Positions 1 through 9,343 are shown, numbered from the stretch's first letter. The stretch is DNA of 64,000 bases from Thiomicrorhabdus sp963677355 (GCA_963677355.2 CAXXXQ010000002.1:1116001-1180000); one strand, 5' to 3'. The notes: generated by a model not told the origin, from the sequence alone. Numbers and translations are program-made.

Positions 1-749
1 TGTAATAGAGGAGCCAATTCAACAATCGGTTTTTCCGTCCGTTTTTCAATTTTAAAACCTAATTTAGCCGCAAAACGGATGGCACGAATCAAACGCACCG
101 GGTCTTCACGATAACGAGTAACCGGATCGCCAATCAGGCGAATTTGCCCTTTTTTAATATCTTTCAGACCACCGGTATAATCGGTAATCGAAAAAGTTCT
201 AATATCGTAATAGAGCGCATTTACCGTGAAATCCCTGCGCCAGACATCCTCTTCGATTGAGCCGTAGACATTATCTCTAAGCAGACGACCGCTATCGTCG
301 ACTTGACGCGCCGGACCGGAAGCTTTGCCGTTACGACCGAATCGGTCTTTGCGTCCTCCGCCGTCGCCCTGACCACGAAAAGTCGCCACTTCAATGATCA
401 TACGACCAAAGCGGACATGCGCCAGACGGAAGCGACGACCGATCAAACGGCAGCGCTGTCTGAAAACCGATTTCACCTGATCCGGTTCCGCATTGGTAAC
501 CACATCAAAATCTTTAGGTTCAAGCCCTAGTAATAAATCGCGAACACAGCCACCAACCAGATAGCCGTCGTAACCCGACCTTTTTAAACCATATAAAACA
601 TCCAAAGCAGATTTATCGATTTGCTTACGGGAAATACCGTGTTTCTGACGTTTAACCACAACGGGACTGATTTTAGCCGTCGAACCGGACTGCGGAAGGT
701 CTTTGGTACGTGAAAAGAAAGCGCTGATTTTACGAATGATTCGTTGCAT
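1..749 (-). CDS. pcnB: Poly(A) polymerase I, N-terminal part (cut by window edge)
   Basis: Class II nucleotidyltransferase that adds 3' poly(A) tails to RNA and so promotes decay. The reading frame starts at ATG 749 on the minus strand and stays open to base 1, giving about 249 residues; the C-terminus lies outside the window. Visible motifs are the nucleotide-binding LVGGCVRDLLLG, the metal-binding KDFDVVTNA, the IEVATFRG stretch, then RRDFTVNALYYD and REDPVRLIRAIRFAAKLGF. The loop containing GSIEEDVWRRDFT and the basic N-terminal extension (RIIRKISAFFSR) favour PcnB over CCA-adding enzyme. The frame is intact. It is separated from the TetR gene by about 200 bases. Confidence 0.93.
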   Translation of the reverse strand, partial: MQRIIRKISAFFSRTKDLPQSGSTAKISPVVVKRQKHGISRKQIDKSALDVLYGLKRSGYDGYLVGGCVRDLLLGLEPKDFDVVTNAEPDQVKSVFRQRCRLIGRRFRLAHVRFGRMIIEVATFRGQGDGGGRKDRFGRNGKASGPARQVDDSGRLLRDNVYGSIEEDVWRRDFTVNALYYDIRTFSITDYTGGLKDIKKGQIRLIGDPVTRYREDPVRLIRAIRFAAKLGFKIEKRTEKPIVELAPLL

Positions 750-894
750 AAATTTTATTGAAATTAGACATTTACTGAATTGGCATCCATTTTAGCGTGT
801 TTTATAGATACTTCAATCAAATAGGGGGTTTTAGGCATGAATTGATGCCAATACACCACTAAATTGTTCGAAATAGAAAACCGTCTTGCGGTTT

Positions 895-924
895 TAGAAT
901 GATTATTCTAGAATTAAAATTCTA
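895..924. promoter_or_regulatory. Double palindromic operator upstream of tetR-family gene
   Basis: Two 16-bp palindromes share their central TA: TAGAATGATTATTCTA at 895-910 and TAGAATTAAAATTCTA at 909-924. Both have perfect TAGAAT / ATTCTA arms around a 4-base centre. They end about 25 bp before the TetR-family start codon, the usual place for an autoregulatory site. A small hairpin (AAAACCG / CGGTTTT, 877-895) abuts the left edge but has no T-run. Binding by the neighbouring regulator is inferred from position and symmetry. Confidence 0.6.
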
Positions 925-949
925 ATTGGCTATATACATGTAAAGACGC

Positions 950-1537
950 ATGACGACATTCCTTGACCCAAACAATAGCACCACGCGCTCAAAGATTCTC
1001 AATAGCGCCCTCATCCTATTTGTCGAAAAAGGATTCTTTAATACCTCTATTACTGACTTGGTAAAGCACTCCGGCGTCAGTACCGGCTCCATTTACCACA
1101 GTTTCAAAGATAAACAGGATTTGGCGGAAAATCTGATCAACGAATTGATCACCTACATACAACAAGAACAAGACGAGATTCTTGCCCAATACAGAACCTG
1201 CTGGGACCGCTACTATCACCTATGTAAATGGATAATCGAAAACGCCGAGCAAAAACCGCACATGATGCAGTTCATTCTCAAAGCCCAGCACCAAGAGTTT
1301 ATGCCTGACCGGCCACCGATCTGCTCATCCAAACCTTTTTTAAATCTGCGTGATGTAATCCGCAGCGGCATTGAAGACGGCGAATTAAAAGAAATGGACT
1401 TAATGGTCGCCGCCGCCATCTCATTCGGCGGCACCTTAAGACTTGTTCAGCTAGGACTGGACGGACTACTGGAACGCCCTTTAAGCAGTTATCTGGAAGA
1501 GATAACCGCAACCACATGGCAGGCCATTAGCCGCTGA
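950..1537 (+). CDS. TetR/AcrR-family transcriptional regulator
   Basis: DNA-binding repressor of 195 residues, the usual TetR length. The N-terminal helix-turn-helix is clear: ILNSALILFVEKGFFNTSITDLVKHSGVSTGSIYHSFKDKQDL fits the family pattern of helix, G-F, T-x-I, G-x-S-x-G-S-x-Y-x-x-F-x-x-K (quoted here only as a pattern across residues 15-60). The C-terminal ligand pocket resembles regulators of short-chain compound or efflux genes, but I cannot name a ligand. The ribosome-binding site is weak. It is followed 39 bp later by an exported metallo-beta-lactamase-fold gene and a methyltransferase gene on the same strand, so these are probable targets together with its own promoter. Confidence 0.88.
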   Translation: MTTFLDPNNSTTRSKILNSALILFVEKGFFNTSITDLVKHSGVSTGSIYHSFKDKQDLAENLINELITYIQQEQDEILAQYRTCWDRYYHLCKWIIENAEQKPHMMQFILKAQHQEFMPDRPPICSSKPFLNLRDVIRSGIEDGELKEMDLMVAAAISFGGTLRLVQLGLDGLLERPLSSYLEEITATTWQAISR

Positions 1538-1576
1538 ATCGAATTCCCCCAAATACTATCAACGAAGAGGTATGAC

Positions 1577-2692
1577 ATGAAGAAACTTAACCGAGTTTTA
1601 CTACTGGCTTTGAGCGCCGGTTTAAGTACGCAAGCAATGGCGAATGCCGAAAATGACACCTATATTCAAGGTTTCGAATCCTATGCGCAGGACTTAAAAA
1701 CACACGGTGCCGACGGTTTGATGAGCGAAGCGATCGAAACCTATGCCGACGATGTCTCTAAAACACAGAGTCAAGCCGGTTATATCGGACCTAAACTGCA
1801 CCTTCCCGAGCCAACTAAAGTCGCGGACGGCGTTTATACCATCGTCGGTAGCCTGATCTGGCACAACCCGAGCAATTACGGCTTAAATAACAACTTGACC
1901 TTCATCGAATTTGAAGATGGAGTATTCGTATTCAATGCAGGGCCTAACCCTGCTGTTGCCGCGGCTTTCCACAGAGTGATTAAAGAACACACCAAAAAAC
2001 CGGTTAAATGGGTTGCCGTAGAAAACAGTCAAGGACACGCCTACCTCGGTGCCAGCTACTGGGTTGCTCAAGGTGTTAAAAACCTCTATTCACACAGCGT
2101 AGCCAATCGCGATTTCCACAATGCGTTCAAATTCATCAAGCAGAGCTGGGCAAGCCGAGTGGGTCATGAAATCACCGATTCCGCGCTGGATGTCAGCGAT
2201 AAATTCACCACTTTCGATGATAAGATGATTCTTGAAGTCGGCGGCGGTGAAACGGTTGAGATTATGAATTTCGGTCCGGGACATACCCCTGGCTCCACAG
2301 TCGTTTATCTACCGAAACGCAATATCGTTTTACCGGGTGACTTGGCTTATAACCAACGTATGCTGGCGCTATTCTCATACACCAACACTTTGCAATGGGT
2401 AGAAAGTTTCGAAGCGTTCATGAACGCCATGCCTAAAGACGTACTGGTGATCCCCGGACACGGAGCGCCGACCACTTTACAGCAAGTGAAACACGACACT
2501 TACGACTACCTGAAATACATGCATAAATCGATTCAGGAGTTTATTGATGCCGGCGGCACTGAAGCGGAGCTGGACAAAATCGACCAATCCGCGTATAAAG
2601 ATCGCCCTGTATTTGAGCAAACTCATCGCCAAAACGCAGCTCATATTTATAAGGAGTTGACCGGCGGAGACTTGGGACAGAGCTTCGAATAA
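1577..2692 (+). CDS. Exported metallo-beta-lactamase-fold protein with degenerate metal motif
   Basis: A protein of 371 residues with a signal peptide (MKKLNRVLLLALSAGLSTQA, cleavage near residue 22). The core looks like a metallo-beta-lactamase fold: GPGHTPGS (His236), LPGD (Asp255) and IPGHGAP (His295) are kept. At residues 150-155, where family members have H-x-H-x-D-H, this protein reads N-S-Q-G-H-A, so three first-site ligands and the catalytic Asp are replaced. The flanking YLGA context matches the WLGN that follows the motif in relatives. The frame is open and the start has a GAGG ribosome-binding site. It may be a pseudo-enzyme or use an altered metal site. It lies in a probable operon with the TetR gene before it and a methyltransferase 17 bp after it. 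Confidence 0.8.
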   Translation: MKKLNRVLLLALSAGLSTQAMANAENDTYIQGFESYAQDLKTHGADGLMSEAIETYADDVSKTQSQAGYIGPKLHLPEPTKVADGVYTIVGSLIWHNPSNYGLNNNLTFIEFEDGVFVFNAGPNPAVAAAFHRVIKEHTKKPVKWVAVENSQGHAYLGASYWVAQGVKNLYSHSVANRDFHNAFKFIKQSWASRVGHEITDSALDVSDKFTTFDDKMILEVGGGETVEIMNFGPGHTPGSTVVYLPKRNIVLPGDLAYNQRMLALFSYTNTLQWVESFEAFMNAMPKDVLVIPGHGAPTTLQQVKHDTYDYLKYMHKSIQEFIDAGGTEAELDKIDQSAYKDRPVFEQTHRQNAAHIYKELTGGDLGQSFE

Positions 2693-2709
2693 TCCATGTG
2701 AAGAAATAG

Positions 2710-3162
2710 ATGAAGAAAACCAAACCGATACACCCTTTTTTCTCTTTTGGTTTAGTATTCCTGCAATTCGGACTGATCGCGGCACTGCTGCTGACCAGTT
2801 CGATCAGCCTTCATCTATTTTCCATCGCACTACAACTGTTGGCCATCTTTATCGGCTTGTGGGCCGTGCAGACGATGCATCTCGGCCACTTCAATATCAT
2901 TCCCGATCCGATGCCGGACATAAAGCTGGTCACACGAGGTCCATATCAATACATACGCCATCCGATGTATTTGTCCATCATGCTGTTCTTTCTACCCATG
3001 GTGATCACCAACTTCAATCTGTTAAACGTCGGGCTCTACTTCAACCTCTTTATTATTTTGTTCATTAAACTGCACTACGAAGAGTATCTATTGCAACAAA
3101 CCTTGCCGGATTACCCCAAATATCAAAGCAAGACCAAAAAACTGATTCCATTTATTCTCTAG
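2710..3162 (+). CDS. Isoprenylcysteine carboxyl methyltransferase (ICMT)/PEMT-like membrane methyltransferase
   Basis: A 150-residue integral membrane protein with three to four hydrophobic segments. The C-terminal half carries the family signature: RGPYQYIRHPMYLS (about residues 77-90), a hydrophobic stretch, then a basic/acidic tail with EEYLLQQTLPDYPKYQ. In ICMT-like and phospholipid N-methyltransferases these residues bind S-adenosylmethionine at the membrane surface. The substrate cannot be read from sequence. The gene follows the exported metallo-beta-lactamase-fold gene after 17 bp and is probably cotranscribed with it under the TetR regulator. Confidence 0.75.
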   Translation: MKKTKPIHPFFSFGLVFLQFGLIAALLLTSSISLHLFSIALQLLAIFIGLWAVQTMHLGHFNIIPDPMPDIKLVTRGPYQYIRHPMYLSIMLFFLPMVITNFNLLNVGLYFNLFIILFIKLHYEEYLLQQTLPDYPKYQSKTKKLIPFIL

Positions 3163-3253
3163 CTAGACTCGCTTTAGCCTAGTCTTTACCGGCAGAAAAT
3201 GCGAAAATAGCCGCCATTCAAAATAAACGTCAATTTTAAAGAAAGAACTACAC

Positions 3254-4258
3254 ATGACTAAACCGATTCTTTTTAGTGGTATTCAGCCTTCCGGCGATTT
3301 AATGATTGGTAACTACATCGGTTCGATCAAGAACTGGGTGGAAATGCAGGATGACTACAACTGCCTTTTTTCGCTGGTGAACATGCATGCCATTACGGTT
3401 GAACAGGATCCGCAAGAACTGTACAAACGCAGCCTGGATTTTGTCGCTCTCTACCTAGCTTCCGGTATCGATCCGGACAAAAGCACCGTGTTTGTCCAAT
3501 CACAGGTACCGGAACACTCCGAGTTGGCGTGGGTTCTAAATTGCTCGACCTACATGGGCGAACTTAACCGCATGACGCAGTTCAAAGACAAATCCCAGAA
3601 ACATTCGCAAAACATCAACGTTGGCCTGTTCGACTATCCTGTTCTGATGGCGGCGGACATTCTTCTCTACCAAACTGAAATGGTTCCGGTCGGCGCCGAT
3701 CAGAAACAGCATCTTGAATTGACTCGCGATTTAGCTATCCGTTGGAACAACCGCTTCGACAAAGAGATTTTCAAAGTACCTGAACCGTTTATTCCGCCGA
3801 CAACCTCGGGCGGACGCATTATGAGCCTACAGGACCCGCTTTCGAAGATGTCGAAGTCGGATGAGAATAAAAACAACTTTATTGCTCTGCTGGATGATCC
3901 GAAAACCATTATCAAAAAATTCAAGAAAGCGACCACCGATTCCGAAACCGAAATTCGCTACGATCTGGAAAACAAACCGGGTGTATCCAACCTGCTAACG
4001 ATCTATTCGGTCATTAGCGGACAGCCGATCGAAGAAGTGGAAAAACATTTCGAAGGCAAAATGTACGGCCACCTGAAAGTCGAATTGGGAGAATTGGTTG
4101 CGGCTTATTTGGAACCGATTCAAACTCGTTTCCATGAGATTCGCAACAATGAAACCGAGTTGCGCGGCATCTTGGCCAAAGGCGCGGAACAAGCTCGTGA
4201 ACAAGCTCAAAAAACGCTTAAAGAAGTGCATGAAGCAATCGGTTTTGTACTACCGTAA
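3254..4258 (+). CDS. trpS: Tryptophanyl-tRNA synthetase
   Basis: Charges tRNA-Trp with tryptophan in the cytoplasm. It is a class I synthetase of 334 residues, typical of bacterial TrpRS. The HIGH-like motif is PSGDLMIGNYIG near the N-terminus and the KMSKS motif appears as LSKMSKSDEN at about residues 197-206. GADQKQHLELTRDLAIRWN is the conserved core. A terminator follows directly. No attenuator or T-box-like leader is apparent in the 90 bp before the gene. Confidence 0.97.
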   Translation: MTKPILFSGIQPSGDLMIGNYIGSIKNWVEMQDDYNCLFSLVNMHAITVEQDPQELYKRSLDFVALYLASGIDPDKSTVFVQSQVPEHSELAWVLNCSTYMGELNRMTQFKDKSQKHSQNINVGLFDYPVLMAADILLYQTEMVPVGADQKQHLELTRDLAIRWNNRFDKEIFKVPEPFIPPTTSGGRIMSLQDPLSKMSKSDENKNNFIALLDDPKTIIKKFKKATTDSETEIRYDLENKPGVSNLLTIYSVISGQPIEEVEKHFEGKMYGHLKVELGELVAAYLEPIQTRFHEIRNNETELRGILAKGAEQAREQAQKTLKEVHEAIGFVLP

Positions 4259-4278
4259 AAGTTTCAGCCTAAACAAAG

Positions 4279-4303
4279 AAACCCGCTGCAAGCGGGTTTT
4301 TTA
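4279..4303 (+). terminator. Rho-independent terminator after trpS
   Basis: Stem AACCCGCT / AGCGGGTT with a three-base loop followed by TTTTTT, 22 bases past the trpS stop codon. Confidence 0.9.
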
Positions 4304-4319
4304 TTGGCTCTAAATCCTG

Positions 4320-5150
4320 TTACTCATCTTTATAAAACAGTCCGTAAGCATTTTGATAAGCCAACTTTCCCGCCACTTCATCCGGCAGATCATCCAACCA
4401 CAAATTGATATCCTTAACCACTAAATCAAACGTGTTCCAGCGATTAACGCTAAAGGTGTCCACGGCGACCATAAAACGATCCTGATAGTCGATAAACAAC
4501 TGCTTCCAAACGTCGGTTAAACCGCCCGTCTCCAACAACCTTTTGTCGCGCACCGAAGTATCGATATACAACTTGTCCGGATGCTTTTCCAATACCCTAC
4601 GCAAAAAATCGGGTTCGGGACGAGTTCCCATGTGAGCCCATAACACGGTCACTTCGGGAGCGATTGAGAACACTTCGTCGACAATTCCGGCATCTCCGTG
4701 AACCTGTAACATAAGCCCTTTTTCACTGGCAATTTCAACCACTCTTTTCAAAACCGGGCTTTTACGGTCTTTGGAGAAAATATGAAACTCGCCGATTCCT
4801 CGATAGATTCCGCTTTGTAGCGCTTCTTCCAAACGCGGGATAACGGTTTCGTCATACATCCAATCCCGTTTATCTCCTAAGGTCTGATAAAGCCCTAAAA
4901 AAGGGATGATTCGATCCGGGCTGTGACGATATAACGCTTCGGTGCCATCATTCGGCGTACTGGAGATCAGCGCATACTTAACCTTATTACGATCAAATAT
5001 CTCCATAATTTGGCTCGGGCTGAAATGCTGAACATCTTCCCCGCCATAATGTAAATGACTGTCGAATAAAATACGCTGTGTTGCTTGAGCTTGGAGGCTT
5101 ATTAAACTCAATATCAGCGGCAATAAAAATACCTTAACTTGATTAATCAT
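4320..5150 (-). CDS. Exported metal-dependent amidohydrolase (TIM-barrel, COG2159-like)
   Basis: A 276-residue protein with a signal peptide (first about 23 residues, ending SLQAQA), so probably periplasmic. Amidohydrolase-2 motifs are in order: DSHLHYGG (first metal pair), a glutamate strand GIGEFHIF, LQVHGD, LWAHMGTRP, and the late aspartate strand MVAVDTFS. These support a hydrolase or decarboxylase with a mononuclear metal centre; the substrate is unknown. It lies 20 bp downstream of the histone-deacetylase-family gene on the same strand, so the two are likely cotranscribed. Confidence 0.8.
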   Translation of the reverse strand: MINQVKVFLLPLILSLISLQAQATQRILFDSHLHYGGEDVQHFSPSQIMEIFDRNKVKYALISSTPNDGTEALYRHSPDRIIPFLGLYQTLGDKRDWMYDETVIPRLEEALQSGIYRGIGEFHIFSKDRKSPVLKRVVEIASEKGLMLQVHGDAGIVDEVFSIAPEVTVLWAHMGTRPEPDFLRRVLEKHPDKLYIDTSVRDKRLLETGGLTDVWKQLFIDYQDRFMVAVDTFSVNRWNTFDLVVKDINLWLDDLPDEVAGKLAYQNAYGLFYKDE

Positions 5151-5169
5151 AAATAACCTTACTAGTCCA

Positions 5170-6093
5170 TTAGTGGTTTGCCATCATGGCTTGTATATAT
5201 TGTGAAACCGAATCGGCCAAAGCCTGCAAATGATAACCACCCTCTAAAACGGAAATCACTTTCGGATTGCCCAACTCCGGTAATAGAGAGTTTAGCCTAT
5301 TAGCCCAAAGAGCGAAATCTTCCGCAGTTAAATTAATATGCGCCAAAGGATCGTCTCGGTGCGCATCAAAACCGGCAGAAACCAATATCAAGTCCGGTTG
5401 CAGACGCTGCAAAGCCGGCCAGGCCTGTGCTTCCCATAACTGAAGAAATTCTGCACCGGAAGTCCCGGCCGGCATGGCCAGCTTAATGATGTTCTCATAA
5501 GCACTTACCGTGCTGGCAAACGGGAAAATACCTTTTTCGAAACTGGAAATCAGATGAACCCTGTTTTCCTGTTCGGCATAAGATTCGGTACCGTTGCCGT
5601 GATGCACATCGAAATCCAGCACTACAATCTGCTTCAAGTCATACCGCTGCAAAGCATAGGCTGCTCCGATCGCAACATGATTGATCAAACAAAATCCCAT
5701 CGGCTGATGCAATTCGGCATGATGCCCGGGCGGGCGCACACTGCAAAAAGCGCCGTCGATTTCATTTCGCATTGCCAAATCAATGGCATCCAGCACCGCA
5801 CCGCTCGCATAAAGTGCGGCATCGAGAGAGTCGGCCGATAAGGAAGTATCTGCATCGATCTTAATCAACCCGTTTTCCGGTCGGTTATGTTCCAGTACCG
5901 ACCAATAGTGGCGGCTGTAAACACGTAACACGTCTGCAACTTTAGCTTTACGGGATTCCTTGACCAACAACTCTTGCCAAAAAGATTGAGCTTGTAAAGT
6001 TTTATCAATCGCTTGCAGCCTTAGAGGACTTTCCGGGTGACCGTTGCCGCTGTCGTGTAGCTGACAAACAGGATGGGTGATATATAGAAACAT
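5170..6093 (-). CDS. Histone deacetylase family protein (acetylpolyamine/acetyl-amide deacetylase type)
   Basis: Zinc-dependent deacetylase of 307 residues, the bacterial class II HDAC-like length. Catalytic features seen are RPPGHHA with the His124-His125 pair, VVLDFDVHHGNGTE with metal ligands Asp162 and His164, SAGFDAHRDDPLA with the third metal aspartate, and the closing EGGYHL. The N-terminus GHPESPLRL is typical of the family. Bacterial relatives act on acetylpolyamines or other small acetyl-amides; the actual substrate here is not known. It heads a probable two-gene operon with the exported amidohydrolase. Confidence 0.9.
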   Translation of the reverse strand: MFLYITHPVCQLHDSGNGHPESPLRLQAIDKTLQAQSFWQELLVKESRKAKVADVLRVYSRHYWSVLEHNRPENGLIKIDADTSLSADSLDAALYASGAVLDAIDLAMRNEIDGAFCSVRPPGHHAELHQPMGFCLINHVAIGAAYALQRYDLKQIVVLDFDVHHGNGTESYAEQENRVHLISSFEKGIFPFASTVSAYENIIKLAMPAGTSGAEFLQLWEAQAWPALQRLQPDLILVSAGFDAHRDDPLAHINLTAEDFALWANRLNSLLPELGNPKVISVLEGGYHLQALADSVSQYIQAMMANH

Positions 6094-6121
6094 AAGCTGT
6101 CACCACCATAGAAAGACTTGG

Positions 6122-9100
6122 TCAACGGCGTTTTTTTAAGAAGCCGATCAGTTCATCGAGAAACATCGGTTTGGCAAAATAATAACCCTGGAGCACATCG
6201 CACTTCAACTTTTGCAAACAGGCTAGCTGAGCTTCGTTTTCAACCCCTTCCGCAACCACTTTCTTTCCAAGTTTATGCGCCATGGAAATGGTGGCTGAAA
6301 CAATCGCATAATCGTCGTCGTTCGAATGCACCTCTTCAATAAATTCCTTATCGATTTTGACATAGGTCGAATTCAAGGTTCGCAACATACTCAGCGAAGA
6401 GTAACCGGTACCAAAATCATCAATCGACAGTGAAATGCCGCTTTTATCCAGCTCATTTAAGTAATTAACGATGTTAGGCTGTAAATTCGCAAAAGCGGTT
6501 TCGGTGATTTCAATATCAAACTGGATTGCATTTTGGGTTTCCATAATCAAAGGTTGCAGAATTTTTTGCACAATGGACGGATCGACCAATAGTTCCGAAG
6601 AAAGGTTCAGACTAATATGCCCGATGTATCCGACTTCATCTAACGCTTTGACATTAGCGACCAACTCTTGAACCGTCCACTCGGTAATGCTTCCGATTAA
6701 ACCTCTCCTTTCCGCTAACGGGATAAATACCGCAGGACTGCTGCTTGATTCCGGCACCTCTCCACCCGGTTGCCAGCGAATTAAGGCCTCGATTCCAATA
6801 ACCCTATCTGTCGCCGTTTCAATCTGCGGCTGAAACGCCAGCCTGAACTCATTTCGCTCCACTGCATGACTTAATTGAGAGAGCAGATTCAGCTCCTCTT
6901 TAACATGCGCGTCCATGCCTGTTTGATAAGCGGAAAACTGCCCCCTGCCGTTGAGTTTAGATTTGTATAGCGCAATATCTGCTCTGGAAATCAATTTATC
7001 AGCCGAACCGTCTCGATTTGCCTCGGCAATCCCGATACTGACATTGGTCAGAATTGAATGCCCTTCGATTTCGAAAGGTTTGAGCATCGCATCCAATATT
7101 TTCTGAGCAATAACGGAGACATCCTTAAACTCTTTCACCTTCGATAAAATAGCAAATTCATCTCCGCCCAAACGAGCAAAGAAATCCGTATCCCTGAGTA
7201 CCGATTGGACACGTTGGGCAAAAGCCAGCAACAAGGCATCGCCGACCGGATGCCCTAACGAATCATTAATATCTTTAAAATGATCCAAATCCAACATAAT
7301 CAGTACCAGTTGACGTTTGGAATATTTCAAATTATGCAATCGTTCAGTCAATGTTTGATTGAAATAACGACGGTTCGGCAACTCGGTTAACGAATCCAAA
7401 TAAGCTAGGCGAGTAATGGTTTTTTCTTGTTCCTTATGCTCGGAAATATCATGAAAAGAGACCACCACACCGGTGATTTTGCCGTCTTCGGTAACCGGTG
7501 TACTGCGATACTCTACCGGAAAGTTGGAGCCGTCCCGACGCCATAAAACCTCATCATAGACATGAATATCTTCACCGGTCTGCAAAGGCTTCATCATATT
7601 GCAGTCGTGAGCATGAACCGCCTTACCCTCGAAATCGGAATGATGAATCACGGCGTGATTCATCCGTCCGACCAGCTCCTTCTCACTAAAGCCGAGCATC
7701 CTTAAGGCCGCCGGATTGGCAAAAGTCGTTTTGCCGCTTTCATCAATACCAAAAATCCCTTCGGAAGTCGTTTCCAGCAATAGCTGGGAAAGCTGCTGGT
7801 GCTTGAGATATTCGGTCATATCGATCAAGTAACCGTAAATGCTGATCGGATTACCTCTCGAATCATAATCGACACGAGTATAGTCGTAAAAGTTGCGGAA
7901 ATCGCCCGACGCCACCTTAAACCGATACGACTGTTCAAACTCTACGGCATGCACCGCAAAATAGTCCGCCACTTCCTCCTCAACCCGCTTTATATCCAAA
8001 GGATGAATACAATCCGCATAGACAAAATCATCAGACAAAACTTCATCTGCCGAATAACCCATCACCTGATCGATATTGTGAGAAACAGATTTAACCGGCC
8101 AACCTTTTTCGGGCACCCAAGTAAAAACAACGGTGGGACCGCCTCTAAATAAGTTGCGCTCCTTTTTAACCCGTTCTTCCAACAGCTTCTGCTCGGTAAT
8201 ATCACGAACAATAGCGTGAATAACAGAGCTCTCGCCTGATTCTATGCGTCTTGCCGAAATCGAAGCGTTATATTGACTGCCGTCTTTGCGAGTATGAATT
8301 CTTTCAAAAGAGATCGGTTCAAACCCTATGTGCTCAACCATCTTATGGTAGTCGTCCGGAGTCATATTTTTATCCCAGTCCAAGATAGTCAAGCCGGCCA
8401 CTTCTTCCGGGGCATAGCCCAATAACGGACAAGCCAAATCACTGAACTCGAGAACTTCACCTCGATCGAGAGACAAAATAAAAATTGCATCAGCCGAAAG
8501 CGTCATCAAACTTTTATATCTTTCCGTTTCCGCTGCAAGCCTATGCTCCAAACGTTTCTTTTCGGAAATATCATCCAGCACCCAGATGACACCTTTATTC
8601 AAATCTGCCGGGACATTGTTATCAATCGCCTTACCACTGATTACGATCCAAACAATTTCACCGTTTTTCTTTTTAAACTGGTATTCAATCTGCAAGTTTT
8701 GTCGATGGCGGAGCGTCTCATAATATAGCTGCCCAAATTCAATGAAGTTGGTTTCATTGACATGCAACTCCCGCATGGAAATACCGATCATCTCTTGCGG
8801 AGAATCGTAACCGAAAATATCAGCCAAACGCTGATTGGCTCGATGCAGAATCCGGTATCCTTTCAAGAACATAATACCGACGGTAGAATTCTGGATAATG
8901 GCATCCAACTCCTGCTCTTTGGCGGATAACTCCTGAAGCGCCAGCACCCTTTCGGTAACCGGATTGAAGAAACCAATCATCAATTTCTGGTTTTCAATTT
9001 CCAGCAAACTGGCTGAGATATCGACATCAATTAGATGACCGTCTTTATGGACTAGTTGCTGAGGCAAAAGCAAGGCTTCTAAATCGTGATCAGCTTGCAA

Positions 9101-9343
9101 ACTCTTTAAATGCTTAGCGAAGCTGTCATTGTTCTCGAACTCATTTTCCGTTTCTATAGGTGGGTGTAAAATGGTTTGCGGTTGACCGATCAACTCTTCA
9201 GAAGCATAGCCGGAAAGCTTGGAAAAAACGGGATTTAGATAAGTGATTGTCCGGGTATTAGCCTCAGCCATCGCAACCGCAATCGGCAGGACATCCAATA
9301 CCTCAATTAAATCCGCATATTTTTCAAATCGCTTAATATCCAC
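6122..9343 (-). CDS. Multi-PAS GGDEF-EAL cyclic-di-GMP signalling protein
   Basis: A 1073-residue soluble sensor with no clear membrane segment. Several PAS/PAC modules (I count about five, residues about 10-640) are recognisable by repeated blocks ending in DITE, DISE or DMTE. A GGDEF domain follows: RLGGDEFAIL near residue 725, with a complete RDTD inhibitory site just before it. The EAL domain has GIEALIRW near residue 848, DDFGTGYSSL and KKVVAEGVENEAQL. Both catalytic signatures are intact, so it could make and break cyclic-di-GMP. It has its own divergent spacing from tRNA-Arg and sits 28 bp upstream of the HDAC-family gene. Confidence 0.93.
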   Translation of the reverse strand: MDIKRFEKYADLIEVLDVLPIAVAMAEANTRTITYLNPVFSKLSGYASEELIGQPQTILHPPIETENEFENNDSFAKHLKSLQADHDLEALLLPQQLVHKDGHLIDVDISASLLEIENQKLMIGFFNPVTERVLALQELSAKEQELDAIIQNSTVGIMFLKGYRILHRANQRLADIFGYDSPQEMIGISMRELHVNETNFIEFGQLYYETLRHRQNLQIEYQFKKKNGEIVWIVISGKAIDNNVPADLNKGVIWVLDDISEKKRLEHRLAAETERYKSLMTLSADAIFILSLDRGEVLEFSDLACPLLGYAPEEVAGLTILDWDKNMTPDDYHKMVEHIGFEPISFERIHTRKDGSQYNASISARRIESGESSVIHAIVRDITEQKLLEERVKKERNLFRGGPTVVFTWVPEKGWPVKSVSHNIDQVMGYSADEVLSDDFVYADCIHPLDIKRVEEEVADYFAVHAVEFEQSYRFKVASGDFRNFYDYTRVDYDSRGNPISIYGYLIDMTEYLKHQQLSQLLLETTSEGIFGIDESGKTTFANPAALRMLGFSEKELVGRMNHAVIHHSDFEGKAVHAHDCNMMKPLQTGEDIHVYDEVLWRRDGSNFPVEYRSTPVTEDGKITGVVVSFHDISEHKEQEKTITRLAYLDSLTELPNRRYFNQTLTERLHNLKYSKRQLVLIMLDLDHFKDINDSLGHPVGDALLLAFAQRVQSVLRDTDFFARLGGDEFAILSKVKEFKDVSVIAQKILDAMLKPFEIEGHSILTNVSIGIAEANRDGSADKLISRADIALYKSKLNGRGQFSAYQTGMDAHVKEELNLLSQLSHAVERNEFRLAFQPQIETATDRVIGIEALIRWQPGGEVPESSSSPAVFIPLAERRGLIGSITEWTVQELVANVKALDEVGYIGHISLNLSSELLVDPSIVQKILQPLIMETQNAIQFDIEITETAFANLQPNIVNYLNELDKSGISLSIDDFGTGYSSLSMLRTLNSTYVKIDKEFIEEVHSNDDDYAIVSATISMAHKLGKKVVAEGVENEAQLACLQKLKCDVLQGYYFAKPMFLDELIGFLKKRR

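Noticed and set aside
303..530. Plus-strand open frame within pcnB
   Set aside because: It is antisense to intact pcnB motifs and has no ribosome-binding site; it is a shadow of the real gene.
877..895. Hairpin AAAACCG / CGGTTTT as a pcnB or tetR terminator
   Set aside because: No T-run on either strand and it lies upstream of the start codons of both neighbours, so there is no transcript for it to end.
3163..3253. Regulatory RNA (T-box or attenuator) before trpS
   Set aside because: The leader is short and shows no tryptophan-rich leader peptide or competing hairpins.
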